Shown here piece after piece: positions 41,991 through 50,502 of a stretch of DNA of 64,000 bases (positions are counted from its first letter, which is position 1; each line of letters starts with the position of its first letter). The position numbers and the translations under genes were made by a program. Source of the stretch: an uncultured Bradyrhizobium sp. (GTDB lineage: Bacteria; Pseudomonadota; Alphaproteobacteria; Rhizobiales; Xanthobacteraceae); the NCBI RefSeq assembly GCF_936928535.1, contig NZ_CAKZHY010000093.1:62001-126000 (forward strand), read 5' to 3'. The notes under the pieces were generated by a model, which made no database searches, was not told the origin of the DNA, and worked only from the letters and a program-made list of their open reading frames with translations.

Positions 41991-43013
41991 ATGCTGTTTC
42001 CAACCACGAACGCCGGCTCCTTGCCGAAGCCGGAATGGCTCGCCGAGCCCAATATGCTCTGGGCGCCCTGGAAGTCCGGAGGCGACGAGCTGCTACGTGC
42101 CAAGCGCGATGCGACCCTGATCTGGCTGAAGGTCCAGGAGGACGCCGGCATCGACATCGTCACCGAGGGCGAGCAGGCCCGGCAGCATTTCGTGCACGGT
42201 TTCCTGGAGAAGATCGAAGGCATCGACTTCGCCCACAAGGTCGAGATGGGCATCCGCAAGGACCGCTACAAGGCGATGGTGCCGCAGGTGGTCGCGCCGC
42301 TGCGCCTGAGGGGCCGCGTCCATGAATTCGAGGCACGCGTCGCGCGGACCCACACCAGGAGGAAGCTGAAATTCACCCTGCCCGGCCCGATGACCATCAT
42401 CGACACCATCGCCGATCGTTACTACGGCGACCGCGTCAAGATGGCCTTTGCCTTCGCCGAGCTCCTGAACGAGGAGGCAAAGGCGCTTGCCGCCGACGGC
42501 GTCGATCTCGTGCAATTCGACGAGCCCGCCTTTAACGTCTATATGGACGAGGTCAACGACTGGGGCATCAAGGCGCTGGAGCGCGCGGCGCAAGGGCTGA
42601 CCTGCGCCACGGCCGTGCACATCTGCTACGGCTACGGCATCAAGGCCAACACCGACTGGAAGGAAACGCTCGGCACGCAGTGGCGGCAGTACGAGCAGAT
42701 CTTTCCGGCCATCGACGCCAGCCCGATCCAGCAGGTCGCGATCGAGTGCCGCAACTCCAAGGTGCCGCTCGATCTGCTGGCGCTCCTGAAAAACAAGATC
42801 GTGCAGGCCGGCGTCATCGACGTCGCCAGCGACACGGTGGAGACCGCCGAGGACGTCGTGCAGGTGATCGACGCGGTGTCGAAATTCGTGCCCAAGAGCA
42901 ACATCATCGCCACCACCAATTGCGGCATGGCGCCTATGCGGCGCGAAATCGCCGAAGCCAAGCTGATGGCCCTCGGCGCCGGTGCCGCGCTGGCGCGCGA
43001 GAAGCTGGGGTGA
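41991..43013 (+). CDS. MetE-like cobalamin-independent methionine synthase C-terminal family protein
   Basis: The 340-residue protein resembles the C-terminal barrel of MetE (COG0620). It has TTNAGSLPKP near the start, FTLPGPMTIIDTI at about 125, and VDLVQFDEPAFN. Zinc-ligand positions are plausible in VHICYGYG, AIECRNSK and TTNCGMA, with cysteines typical for a zinc-dependent methyltransfer. It lacks the N-terminal half of true MetE, so it is a short relative whose methyl donor is uncertain. The ATG at 41991 follows GGGAGGG. It is convergent with the uncharacterised gene at 43034. Confidence 0.88.
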   Translation: MLFPTTNAGSLPKPEWLAEPNMLWAPWKSGGDELLRAKRDATLIWLKVQEDAGIDIVTEGEQARQHFVHGFLEKIEGIDFAHKVEMGIRKDRYKAMVPQVVAPLRLRGRVHEFEARVARTHTRRKLKFTLPGPMTIIDTIADRYYGDRVKMAFAFAELLNEEAKALAADGVDLVQFDEPAFNVYMDEVNDWGIKALERAAQGLTCATAVHICYGYGIKANTDWKETLGTQWRQYEQIFPAIDASPIQQVAIECRNSKVPLDLLALLKNKIVQAGVIDVASDTVETAEDVVQVIDAVSKFVPKSNIIATTNCGMAPMRREIAEAKLMALGAGAALAREKLG

Positions 43014-43021
43014 CGGCCACA

Positions 43022-43053
43022 ATCCGACCGTCGCTACGATAGCGCGGTCGGAT
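43022..43053. terminator. Inverted repeat between two convergent genes
   Basis: ATCCGACC (43022-43029) pairs with GGTCGGAT (43046-43053), with inner GCTA and TAGC pairing. It overlaps the stop end of the minus-strand gene and lies 8 bases beyond the plus-strand stop. It may end both transcripts, although no T-tract follows. Confidence 0.5.
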
Positions 43054-43651
43054 GCAGCACGGCTTGATAACCGGCATTCAGCGTGCGGAGTGTCGACGGC
43101 GGCGTGAGCAGGGTTGCCTCATCTGGGAGCTGCTTCGCCGCAGAGTATCCCGCCGGCGACCACAGCAGCGCTCTGCCCTGCGTGACCAGATAGCTCTGCT
43201 CGCCGTGCTGCACCATCGCGCCACCAGGCAACTGGTCGAGCGGCACCAGCAGCGCGTGCAACCGCTTCCGGCCGTGATCGAGCCTCTCGTGGTGCAGCAC
43301 CGTGTCGATGTCGTGCATGCGGACGTCGTGCACGCGGTTGCCCTTCTCCCAAGCGGCGCGGAAGCGATTGGCGTCGTCCTTGCGGCAGTAGAAGCAGGGG
43401 CGATGCCCGGCGGCGAGGGCCGTGGCCTCATCGAGGAAGAACAGCTCGGTCCAGCTTCGCTGCGCCATCACCTCGCGGCGGCGGCCGCGGAATTCGCAGG
43501 TGCAGGTGAGCCAGGCCGGCGACGACCAGCGCTTCCTCAAGAGCGTCTTCGTCGCGGGATCATGGATGATGCCGCGATTGCCCGTGAACATCCCGCGATG
43601 TGGGGTGGCAATGATCTCGCCGGTCGGCGTGACGCGATTTTGCAGGGGCAT
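43034..43651 (-). CDS. Conserved hypothetical protein
   Basis: The 205-residue protein starts MPLQNRVTPTGEIIATPHRG and continues with MFTGNRGIIHD. It contains CTCEFRGRRREVM and PCFYCRKDDANRFRAAW, four cysteines that could form a zinc site. Histidine-rich parts (HDVRMHDIDTVLHHERLDHG) follow, and the end is beta-rich with a possible small sheet domain. Comparable proteins occur in rhizobia without known role. The ATG at 43651 was chosen over the longer frame because a GC-rich run precedes it and homologous starts begin near MPLQNR (an inference). The neighbour on the same strand is the xanthine phosphoribosyltransferase gene, separated by a repeat. Confidence 0.65.
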   Translation of the reverse strand: MPLQNRVTPTGEIIATPHRGMFTGNRGIIHDPATKTLLRKRWSSPAWLTCTCEFRGRRREVMAQRSWTELFFLDEATALAAGHRPCFYCRKDDANRFRAAWEKGNRVHDVRMHDIDTVLHHERLDHGRKRLHALLVPLDQLPGGAMVQHGEQSYLVTQGRALLWSPAGYSAAKQLPDEATLLTPPSTLRTLNAGYQAVLHPTALS

Positions 43652-43673
43652 GGGAGCGCGCCTATCCAACTGC

Positions 43674-43754
43674 CGTCATTCCGGGATGGTCTGCAGGACC
43701 AGACCCGGAATCTTGAGATTCCGGGTTCGATGCTTCGCATCGCCCCGGAATGAC
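43674..43754. repeat. Palindromic intergenic repeat (GTCATTCCGG type)
   Basis: GTCATTCCGGGATGGTCTGC at the left and CGCCCCGGAATGAC at the right, with inner CCCGGAATCTTGAGATTCCG folding on itself. Confidence 0.75.
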
Positions 43755-43765
43755 TCCTCCCTCCC

Positions 43766-44293
43766 TTACGCCGCGCCGTCGCGGAGCGGCGGGTGATAGG
43801 ACAGCGCAGTGTCCCAGGGGAAGAAGATCCAGGTGTCCTGCGAGACCTCCGTGATGAACGTGTCGACCAGCGGACGGCCCTTCGGCTTGGCGTAGACGGT
43901 AGCGAAATGCGCATCGGGCAGCATCTCGCGCACCAGCTTGCCGGTCTTGCCGGTGTCGACGAGGTCATCGACGATCAACAGCCCCTTGCCGGTGCCGCCG
44001 CCGAGCTTCATCGCCTGTTCTGAAATACCCTTGAGGACCTGGAGATCGCCCTGCTTGTCATGATCGTAGCTGGCGATGCAGACCGTATCGATCACGCGCA
44101 CGCCGAGCTCGCGCGCCACGATCGCCGCGGGCACCAGGCCACCGCGCGTGATCGCAATCACCGCGTGGAATGGGCCGACCTCGTTGAGCCGCCAGGTCAG
44201 CGCCCGGCAATCCCGGTGGAACTGGTCCCACGACACCGGAAAGGGCCTGCCCGCCCGCTCCTGCGCGCTCAGTTCCGGTGCGTCACCAGCCAT
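43766..44293 (-). CDS. gpt: Xanthine phosphoribosyltransferase
   Basis: The enzyme salvages xanthine or guanine by transferring phosphoribose from PRPP. The 175-residue protein has the type I phosphoribosyltransferase PRPP motif [13 protein letters not shown] near residue 108, a flexible loop region ([14 protein letters not shown]), and the [16 protein letters not shown] segment typical of Gpt. The GCAGGAG ribosome binding site precedes the ATG at 44293. It may be cotranscribed with the CinA-type gene upstream, 32 bases away. Confidence 0.92.
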   Translation of the reverse strand: MAGDAPELSAQERAGRPFPVSWDQFHRDCRALTWRLNEVGPFHAVIAITRGGLVPAAIVARELGVRVIDTVCIASYDHDKQGDLQVLKGISEQAMKLGGGTGKGLLIVDDLVDTGKTGKLVREMLPDAHFATVYAKPKGRPLVDTFITEVSQDTWIFFPWDTALSYHPPLRDGAA

Positions 44294-44325
44294 GGTCGTC
44301 TCCTGCTTTCGTCTGCCGGCATTTG

Positions 44326-45063
44326 CTACCGGGTGATGTTCAATCCCGCCAGCATTTCCTTCACCGCCGCCATCGCTGCGGCGAGCTTATCCGCATCGCG
44401 CGAGCGCACCACCAGATTGGTGTTGGGCTTCTGCTCTTCGTCCATGAAGGGATAGCTGCCGATGATGGTGTCGGGGTGCGCGGCCGCGATCGCCCGCAAG
44501 GGGCTGCCGATGTCGCCTTCACGCGCATTGGCGCGGACCGATTCGGACAGCATGCGCACGCCGGATTTCAGCTTGGGCGAGACGATGTCCATCATCGCCT
44601 GCATGATCGAGGGCACGCCGGCCATGACGATGACATTGCCGATCTTGAATCCGGGCGCGAGGATGGTCGCGCTCTGGATCAGCTCGGCGCCATCGGGGAT
44701 GCGAGCCATGCGCAGCCGGGCCTCGTTGAGGTCCTGCTCGCTCCAGCGCTCCCTGAAGCGCGCGACCACCTCGGGGTGATGGTCGATGCCGACGCCGAAC
44801 GCCTTGGCGACGCTGTCGGCGGTGATGTCGTCATGCGTCGGCCCGATGCCGCCGGTGGTGAAGACATAGGTGTAACGATGCCGCAGTGCATTCAGAGCTG
44901 CGATGATATCGTCCTCGTCGTCAGAGACGACCCGGACTTCCTTCAGGTCGATGCCGATATTGGTCAGGTATTCGGCGATGAAGCCGATGTTCTTGTCCTT
45001 GGTCCGGCCGGACAGGATTTCATCCCCGATGACCAGAATGCCCGCCGTGACGATCTCGCTCAT
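44326..45063 (-). CDS. CinA-type molybdopterin-binding domain protein
   Basis: The 245-residue protein has the MoCF_BD fold as in the N-terminal half of CinA (competence/damage-inducible). It begins [20 protein letters not shown] and contains [20 protein letters not shown]. The C-terminal nicotinamide-mononucleotide deamidase part of full CinA is absent. Such stand-alone proteins are linked to nucleotide pyrophosphatase activity or pterin binding, with no settled role. It precedes gpt on the same strand, so the pair may be one transcript. The start at 45063 is the obvious one. Confidence 0.88.
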   Translation of the reverse strand: MSEIVTAGILVIGDEILSGRTKDKNIGFIAEYLTNIGIDLKEVRVVSDDEDDIIAALNALRHRYTYVFTTGGIGPTHDDITADSVAKAFGVGIDHHPEVVARFRERWSEQDLNEARLRMARIPDGAELIQSATILAPGFKIGNVIVMAGVPSIMQAMMDIVSPKLKSGVRMLSESVRANAREGDIGSPLRAIAAAHPDTIIGSYPFMDEEQKPNTNLVVRSRDADKLAAAMAAVKEMLAGLNITR

Positions 45064-45341
45064 ACCTTAAGTCCCTCACCTGTCCCGCCGAATTTGCCGG
45101 GGTAACGCGTTGAAGTCACGCGGTTTTGCTGCCGAAATAAGCAGTCCTCAGCCATTTTTTCAGGCACGCCACCGGCTGTCCCCGGCAAATGCGCGTTCTC
45201 AGTGCTTATCGCGCTGGCCCGCCCCTTGCTACCTCCCCAAAGTCATGCACTCTTGCCGCATGGCCACAGGACGTTGCGGTCTGCACCAAACCTCTTCGGC
45301 CTGACCATTGGCGCAACGCCTGGGGAGACAAGTCGGGATCT
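45064..45341. promoter_or_regulatory. Divergent promoter region ahead of the Anbu-linked operon
   Basis: This 278-base gap separates the CinA-type gene (minus) from the ATP-grasp gene (plus). The ATP-grasp frame is open through most of it, but the conserved start lies at 45342 after GGGGAGACAAG. No certain sigma-factor or regulator motif was recognised. Confidence 0.4.
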
Positions 45342-46760
45342 ATGGCAGTCGCGTTTGACGAAATGAATATTCCTGGCGGGGACCTTCGCCCCGCCTATCA
45401 GGAGCTGGCACGCTGGCTCAAGGAGACGCCTCCCGAGGCGCTTGAATATCGCCGTCAGGAGGCCGAGCTCCTGTTCCGCCGCATCGGCATCACCTTCGCG
45501 GTCTATGGCGATTCCGAATCCACCGAGCGCCTGATCCCGTTCGACGTGATCCCCAGGATCATGTCCGGCAAGGAATGGACGCTGCTGGAAAAGGGGCTCA
45601 AGCAGCGCGTCAAGGCGCTGAACATGTTCCTGCGCGACATCTATCACGGCCGCGACATCCTCCGCGCCGAAATCGTGCCGGACGACCTGATCTTCCAGAA
45701 CCCGGTGTTCCGGCCCGAGATGAACGGCCAGCAGGTGCCGCACGACGTCTATGTGCACATCGCCGGCATCGACATCATCCGGGTCGATGCCAACGACTTC
45801 ATCGTGCTCGAGGATAACGCCCGCACACCCTCGGGCGTGTCCTACATGCTGGAAAACCGCGAGATCATGATGCGGCTGTTTCCGGATCTGTTCGCCCGCC
45901 ACAAGGTGGCGCCGGTCGAGCGCTATCCGGACGAATTGCTCTCCGCGCTGCGCTCGGTCGCGCCGCACAGCGCATCGGGCGAGCCGACCGTCGCCCTGCT
46001 GACGCCGGGCGTCTACAACTCCGCCTATTACGAGCATTCGTTCCTCGCCGACAAGCTCGGCATCGAGCTCGTCGAGGGCCGCGACCTCATCGTCAAGAAC
46101 AACGAAGTGTTCATGCGGACGACCGAGGGCGTGAAGCGGGTCGACGTGATCTACCGCCGTGTCGACGATGATTTCCTCGATCCCCTCACCTTCCGGCCCG
46201 ACTCGGCGCTCGGCGTGCCCGGGCTGATGTCGGCCTATGCGGCCGGCAACATCACGCTCGCCAACGCCGTCGGTACCGGCATCGCCGACGACAAGGCGAT
46301 CTACTCCTATATGCCGGAGATCGTGAAATTCTACCTCGGCGAGGAGCCGATCCTGAAGAACGTGCAGACCTGGCGCTGCCGCGAGCCGAAAGACCTTGCC
46401 TATGTGCTCGACCACTTAAGCGAACTCGTCGTCAAGGAAGTGCACGGCTCCGGCGGCTACGGCATGCTGATCGGCCCCGCCGCGACCAAGGCGACGATCG
46501 AAGCCTTCCGCGAGAAGCTCAAGCGCGAGCCGGAAGGCTTTATCGCCCAGCCGACGCTGGCGCTCTCGACATGCCCGACCTGCACGGCCTCCGGCCTTGC
46601 CCCGCGCCATGTCGATCTCAGGCCCTTCGTGCTGACCGGCAGCAAGAGCACGACAATCGTGCCGGGCGGGCTGACGCGTGTGGCGCTGAAGGAAGGTTCG
46701 CTCGTGGTGAATTCGAGCCAGGGCGGCGGTACCAAAGACACCTGGATTCTGGACGAGTAG
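45342..46760 (+). CDS. Circularly permuted type 2 ATP-grasp protein (amidoligase-like)
   Basis: The 472-residue protein belongs to the circularly permuted ATP-grasp family (COG2308). These proteins are predicted to form peptide or amide bonds through an acyl phosphate using ATP. The N-terminal region contains FRRIGITFAVYGDSESTERL; HIAGIDIIRVD, FIVLEDNARTPSGVSYMLEN and KEVHGSGGYGML are conserved core parts. The ATG at 45342 has a purine-rich stretch upstream; the frame could start earlier. The alpha-E gene starts 4 bases after the stop. The tight order ATP-grasp, alpha-E, transglutaminase, Anbu is a recurring gene set of unclear function. Confidence 0.92.
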   Translation: MAVAFDEMNIPGGDLRPAYQELARWLKETPPEALEYRRQEAELLFRRIGITFAVYGDSESTERLIPFDVIPRIMSGKEWTLLEKGLKQRVKALNMFLRDIYHGRDILRAEIVPDDLIFQNPVFRPEMNGQQVPHDVYVHIAGIDIIRVDANDFIVLEDNARTPSGVSYMLENREIMMRLFPDLFARHKVAPVERYPDELLSALRSVAPHSASGEPTVALLTPGVYNSAYYEHSFLADKLGIELVEGRDLIVKNNEVFMRTTEGVKRVDVIYRRVDDDFLDPLTFRPDSALGVPGLMSAYAAGNITLANAVGTGIADDKAIYSYMPEIVKFYLGEEPILKNVQTWRCREPKDLAYVLDHLSELVVKEVHGSGGYGMLIGPAATKATIEAFREKLKREPEGFIAQPTLALSTCPTCTASGLAPRHVDLRPFVLTGSKSTTIVPGGLTRVALKEGSLVVNSSQGGGTKDTWILDE

Positions 46761-46764
46761 AGAG

Positions 46765-47709
46765 ATGCTGTCGCGTACCGCCGAAAACCTCTACTGGCTC
46801 GCCCGCTACGTCGAACGGGCCGAATATCTCGCGCGCACCATCGATGCGACGCTGCGCGTCACCGCGCTTCCCGCCGCCTATATCGGCAAGACCAATGAAT
46901 GGGACTCGGCGCTGCTGACCGCCGGCGTCGCGGAAAGCTTCTATCAGACCCATGAGGAAGCCAACGAGCACAACGTCGTCGACTACCTCTCCTTCTCGCC
47001 CGACAATCCGTCCTCGATCCGGAACTGCATTGAGGCGGCGCGGCTGAACTCGCGCTCGGTGCGCACGGCGCTGACCAGCGAAATGTGGGACACCATCAAC
47101 TCGGCCTGGATCGAGTTGCAGGAGGTCTGGAGCAAGGGCACCTCGACGCGCGAGGACCTCGCAAAATTCCTGCGCTTCGTGCAGGAGACCTCGCTGCGTT
47201 TCGACGGCTCGGCCTACCGGACCATGCTGCGCAACGACGCCTACTGGTTCTCGCGGCTCGGCCTGCATCTGGAGCGCGCCGACAACACCGCGCGCATTCT
47301 CGACGTGAAGTATCACGTGCTATTGCCCGAGGAGGAGCATGTCGGCGGACCGCTCGACTTCTATCAATGGAGCTCGATCCTGCGCTCGGTGTCGGCGCTG
47401 ACGGCCTATCACTGGGTCTACCGCGAGACGCTGAAGCCGTGGCTGGTCGCCGATCTGCTGATCCTCAACAGCACGCTGCCGCGCTCACTGGCGAGCTGCT
47501 ACGACAATCTGGTGCGCAACCTCGACCAGATCGGGGTTGCCTATGGAAGGCAGGGCCCGGCCCAGCGCCACGCCCGCGGCATCCGCAACCGGCTGGAACA
47601 CAGCAACATGAACGACATTTTCCAGCATGGCGTGCATGAATTCATTCAGGAATTCATCGCTGACAATTCCAGGCTGGGCGAAATCATCACGAAGCAGTAT
47701 TTGATCTGA
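46765..47709 (+). CDS. Alpha-E domain protein
   Basis: The 314-residue all-helical protein is of the alpha-E family (COG2307). It opens LSRTAENLYWLARYVERAEY, the highly conserved first helix with ENLYWL and ER. Similar charged positions recur in FSRLGLHLERADNTARILD and RNRLEHSNMNDIF. No enzyme activity is established; the family almost always accompanies the permuted ATP-grasp protein and probably acts with it. It begins 4 bases after the ATP-grasp stop. A palindromic repeat follows before the transglutaminase gene. Confidence 0.92.
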   Translation: MLSRTAENLYWLARYVERAEYLARTIDATLRVTALPAAYIGKTNEWDSALLTAGVAESFYQTHEEANEHNVVDYLSFSPDNPSSIRNCIEAARLNSRSVRTALTSEMWDTINSAWIELQEVWSKGTSTREDLAKFLRFVQETSLRFDGSAYRTMLRNDAYWFSRLGLHLERADNTARILDVKYHVLLPEEEHVGGPLDFYQWSSILRSVSALTAYHWVYRETLKPWLVADLLILNSTLPRSLASCYDNLVRNLDQIGVAYGRQGPAQRHARGIRNRLEHSNMNDIFQHGVHEFIQEFIADNSRLGEIITKQYLI

Positions 47710-47717
47710 TAAGCGCC

Positions 47718-47795
47718 GTCATTCCGGGGCGCCCGTAGGGCGAACCCGGAATCTCGAGATTCCGGGCCTGGTCCTTCGGACCATCCCGGAATGAC
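47718..47795. repeat. Palindromic intergenic repeat inside the Anbu-linked operon
   Basis: GTCATTCCGGGGCGCCCG at the left and CATCCCGGAATGAC at the right, with inner CCGGAATCTCGAGATTCCGG. It occupies nearly the whole gap between the alpha-E and transglutaminase genes. Confidence 0.75.
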
Positions 47796-47817
47796 GCCGC
47801 AAGAACAACGGTCCATC

Positions 47818-48672
47818 ATGCGCCTGCGAATCCTGCACACCACGACCTATCGCTACGAGCCGGCGGCGACCAGCGTGATCCAGATCCTGCGCATGACGCC
47901 ATGCAGTCATGACGGCCAATATGTGGCGGAATGGCAGATCGACGTCTCCACCGACACCAAGCTCGACATGCATGAGGACGCGTTCGGCAATGTCACCCAT
48001 GTGCTGTCGTGCGGGCCTGTCAGCGACATCAGGATCACGGCCGAGGGACTGATCGAAACGCATGATACGGGCGGAGTGCTGCGCGGCGCCGACGAGCGCT
48101 TTCCCGCCGACATGTTCCTGCGCACCACCGACCTCACGACCGTCAATCCCGCGATGGCCGCGGTCGCGCGCCAGTTGCGCAGCGAGGCCGAGAGCGACAC
48201 GCTCGGCTTCCTGCACACGCTGATGAGCGACATCAGCGATCACATGACGTTCGACGAGGACCCGACCAACAGCGGCACCTCGGCGGCGGAAGCGTTCACG
48301 CTCAAACGCGGCGTCTGCCAGGATTACGCGCATATCTTCATCGCCTGCGCCCGCACCGGCGGCGTGCCGGCGCGCTTCGTCTCCGGCCACTTCCTGCGCT
48401 CCGACGGCACCGTGCATCAGGACGCCGGGCATGCCTGGGCGGAGGCCTATGTCCCAGATCTCGGCTGGATCGGCTTCGATCCCGCCAACTCCATCTGCAC
48501 CACCGATTCCCATGTCCGCGTTGCGATCGGGCTGGATTATCTCGGCGCGGCTCCCGTGCGTGGCACCCGCTATGGCGGCGGCGCGGAGACGCTGACGGTT
48601 GCGGTCAAGGTCGAGCAGGCCGGCCGCGGCGGGCAATCGCAGTCGCAATCACAGTCCCAGCGGCAGAGTTAG
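47818..48672 (+). CDS. Transglutaminase family protein
   Basis: The 284-residue protein has an N-terminal beta domain (LRILHTTTYRYEPAATSVIQ) followed by a papain-like transglutaminase core with the triad C167 (KRGVCQDYAHIF), H205 (AGHAWAEAYV) and D221 (IGFDPANS). Members may act as proteases or as amide-forming enzymes. The ATG at 47818 was chosen because an earlier one lies inside the palindromic repeat. The tail ends in a Gln/Ser repeat (QSQSQSQ), which is unusual. It is the third gene of the Anbu-linked set and is followed by another repeat before the peptidase gene. Confidence 0.9.
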   Translation: MRLRILHTTTYRYEPAATSVIQILRMTPCSHDGQYVAEWQIDVSTDTKLDMHEDAFGNVTHVLSCGPVSDIRITAEGLIETHDTGGVLRGADERFPADMFLRTTDLTTVNPAMAAVARQLRSEAESDTLGFLHTLMSDISDHMTFDEDPTNSGTSAAEAFTLKRGVCQDYAHIFIACARTGGVPARFVSGHFLRSDGTVHQDAGHAWAEAYVPDLGWIGFDPANSICTTDSHVRVAIGLDYLGAAPVRGTRYGGGAETLTVAVKVEQAGRGGQSQSQSQSQRQS

Positions 48673-48689
48673 AGGCGTTCCCTCCTCCC

Positions 48690-48794
48690 GTCATTCCGGG
48701 GCGATGCGCAGCATCGAGCCCGGAATCCATCGAGCCACAGAGTTGGTGGATGAATAGATTCCGGGTTCGCGACTTCGTCGCGCCCCGGAATGAC
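48690..48794. repeat. Palindromic intergenic repeat between the transglutaminase and Anbu genes
   Basis: GTCATTCCGGGGCGATGCGC at the left and GTCGCGCCCCGGAATGAC at the right. The 105-base unit contains inner pairing of CGGAATCCATC with a GATTCCGGG segment. Confidence 0.75.
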
Positions 48795-48874
48795 GACGTG
48801 GCCGGGGAATCGGGGGTTGGAGCGGGCGGCGAAATTGGCTAGTAATTTCGCGCAAACGCGTTCGGGGACTGGAA

Positions 48875-49633
48875 ATGACCTATTGTTGCGGAATCCTGGT
48901 TCGGGACGGTCTGGTGATGATCGCCGACACCCGCACCAATGCCGGCCTCGACAATGTCTCGACGTTCCGCAAGCTGCATATCTTCTCCAAGCCCGGTGAT
49001 CGCATCATGGCGATCGCCAGCGCCGGTAACCTCGCCATCAGCCAGTCGGTGCTGTCCACGCTGACCGAAGGCCTCGAGGACCCCAACACGGGCGAGGTCG
49101 AGACGCTGATGAACGCGCCGACCATGTTCCAGGCGGCCCAGCGCATCGGCCGGGCGATCCGCGCGGTGCATGCCACTGAAGGCCCGGCGCTGAGATCCGA
49201 GGACGTGTCCTTCGACGTCTCCTTCCTGTTCGGCGGCCAGATCAAGGGCGCGCGGATGCGGTTGTTCATGGTCTACACGGCCGGCAATTTCATCGAGTGC
49301 ACGACCGATACGCCCTACTTGCAGATCGGCGAGCACAAATATGGCAAGCCGGTGCTCGACCGCGCCATGCACTACGACGTCGAACTGTACGAGGCGCTGA
49401 AGACCGGCCTGATCTCGATGGATTCGACGATGCGCTCGAACCTCGGCGTCGGCCTGCCCATCGACGTGCTGGTCGTGCGCTCGGACGCGTGCGATGCGGA
49501 CCTCAACCATCGCATCGAGGCGGGCGAGCCCTATTTCCACGACCTGCGCTCGCGCTGGTCGGCGGCCTTGCGCGCGGCGCATCAGAACATTCCGCGGCCG
49601 CCTTACAAGAACGACAAAGAACCCAAAACCTGA
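48875..49633 (+). CDS. anbu: Anbu proteasome-like peptidase
   Basis: The 252-residue protein is an Ntn-hydrolase of the Anbu type (COG3484), a relative of HslV and the 20S proteasome beta subunit. After removal of Met1 the new N-terminus is the nucleophile Thr1 (TYCCGIL). In mature numbering D17 (MIADTRTN) and K32 (TFRKLHIF) also match the proteasome active-site set. Known Anbu proteins form ring or lock-washer assemblies and show little activity on model peptides. Linkage to the ATP-grasp, alpha-E and transglutaminase genes suggests a target made or modified by those enzymes. The SDR gene follows 25 bases downstream. Confidence 0.9.
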   Translation: MTYCCGILVRDGLVMIADTRTNAGLDNVSTFRKLHIFSKPGDRIMAIASAGNLAISQSVLSTLTEGLEDPNTGEVETLMNAPTMFQAAQRIGRAIRAVHATEGPALRSEDVSFDVSFLFGGQIKGARMRLFMVYTAGNFIECTTDTPYLQIGEHKYGKPVLDRAMHYDVELYEALKTGLISMDSTMRSNLGVGLPIDVLVVRSDACDADLNHRIEAGEPYFHDLRSRWSAALRAAHQNIPRPPYKNDKEPKT

Positions 49634-49658
49634 CAAACCTAAGAAAAGGCAGGAAACG

Positions 49659-50417
49659 ATGAGTGAAGCAAAAAAGATCGCACTGGTGACGGGCGCCGGC
49701 ACCGGCGTCGGACGCGCCGCGTCGCTGGCGCTGATGAACATCGGCTTCACCGTGGTGCTGGTCGGACGCCGGCTCGACATGCTGGAGGAGACCGCCAAGC
49801 TCGGTCCCGCGGGAAAAAGCCTGTGCGTCACCGCCGACATGACCAAGCCCGAGTCCATCGCCGCGCTGTTTGACAAGGTGAAGGCGACCTATGGCCGGCT
49901 CGACGTGCTGTTCAACAATGCCGGCATGGGCGCACCCGCCGTCAACTTCGAGGACCTCAGCCTCGAGCAGTGGCAGGCGGTGGTGAACACCAACCTCACC
50001 GGCCCGTTCCTGTGCACCCAGCACGCCTTCCGCATCATGAAGGACCAGAGCCCGCGCGGCGGCCGCATCATCAACAACGGCTCGATCTCGGCGCATGCGC
50101 CGCGGCCGTTCTCGGCGGCCTACACCTCGACCAAGCACGCCATCACCGGCCTCACCAAGGCCAGCAACCTCGACGGCCGCATGTATGACATCGCGGTCGG
50201 CCAGGTCGATATCGGCAATGCCGCGACCCCGATGACCGACCGCATGGTCAACGGCCCCGGCGTGCTGCAGCCCGACGGCACCACCAAGCACGAGCCGCGC
50301 ATGGATGCGAAGGCGGTCGGCGACGCCGTCGCCTACATGGCCGGCCTGCCGCTGGATGCCAACGTGCTGACCATGACGGTGATGGCGAGCAAAATGCCAT
50401 TCGTCGGGCGGGGCTGA
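49659..50417 (+). CDS. Short-chain dehydrogenase/reductase
   Basis: The 252-residue protein is a classical SDR. The cofactor motif is [18 protein letters not shown], followed by NNAGMG, and the active site is [10 protein letters not shown] with AYTSTKHAI (Tyr-x3-Lys). AGGAAACG precedes the ATG at 49659; the frame runs further upstream within the Anbu gene in another frame. It begins 25 bases after the Anbu stop and may share the transcript, yet SDR genes are not a constant part of this gene set. The substrate is unknown. Confidence 0.85.
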   Translation: MSEAKKIALVTGAGTGVGRAASLALMNIGFTVVLVGRRLDMLEETAKLGPAGKSLCVTADMTKPESIAALFDKVKATYGRLDVLFNNAGMGAPAVNFEDLSLEQWQAVVNTNLTGPFLCTQHAFRIMKDQSPRGGRIINNGSISAHAPRPFSAAYTSTKHAITGLTKASNLDGRMYDIAVGQVDIGNAATPMTDRMVNGPGVLQPDGTTKHEPRMDAKAVGDAVAYMAGLPLDANVLTMTVMASKMPFVGRG

Positions 50418-50427
50418 AGCAAAACCG

Positions 50428-50467
50428 CGAAAACAACCCCATGCACAGTAGGCGCCGAGAGGCGCCT
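50428..50467 (+). repeat. 24-base conserved 3' motif, copy 2, with following hairpin
   Basis: The 24 bases at 50428-50451 are identical to 7608-7631. They lie 10 bases after a plus-strand stop in a convergent gap. AGGCGCC (50450-50456) and GGCGCCT (50461-50467) then form a 7-base hairpin with loop GAGA. Confidence 0.6.
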
Positions 50468-50502
50468 GCTGGCGGGCCGCGAAACCGAGCTACGAAACCA
50501 AG

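Noticed and set aside
47791..47817. Earlier ATG start for the transglutaminase at 47791
   Set aside because: This ATG is part of the right end of a palindromic repeat, so the nine extra codons are likely not translated.
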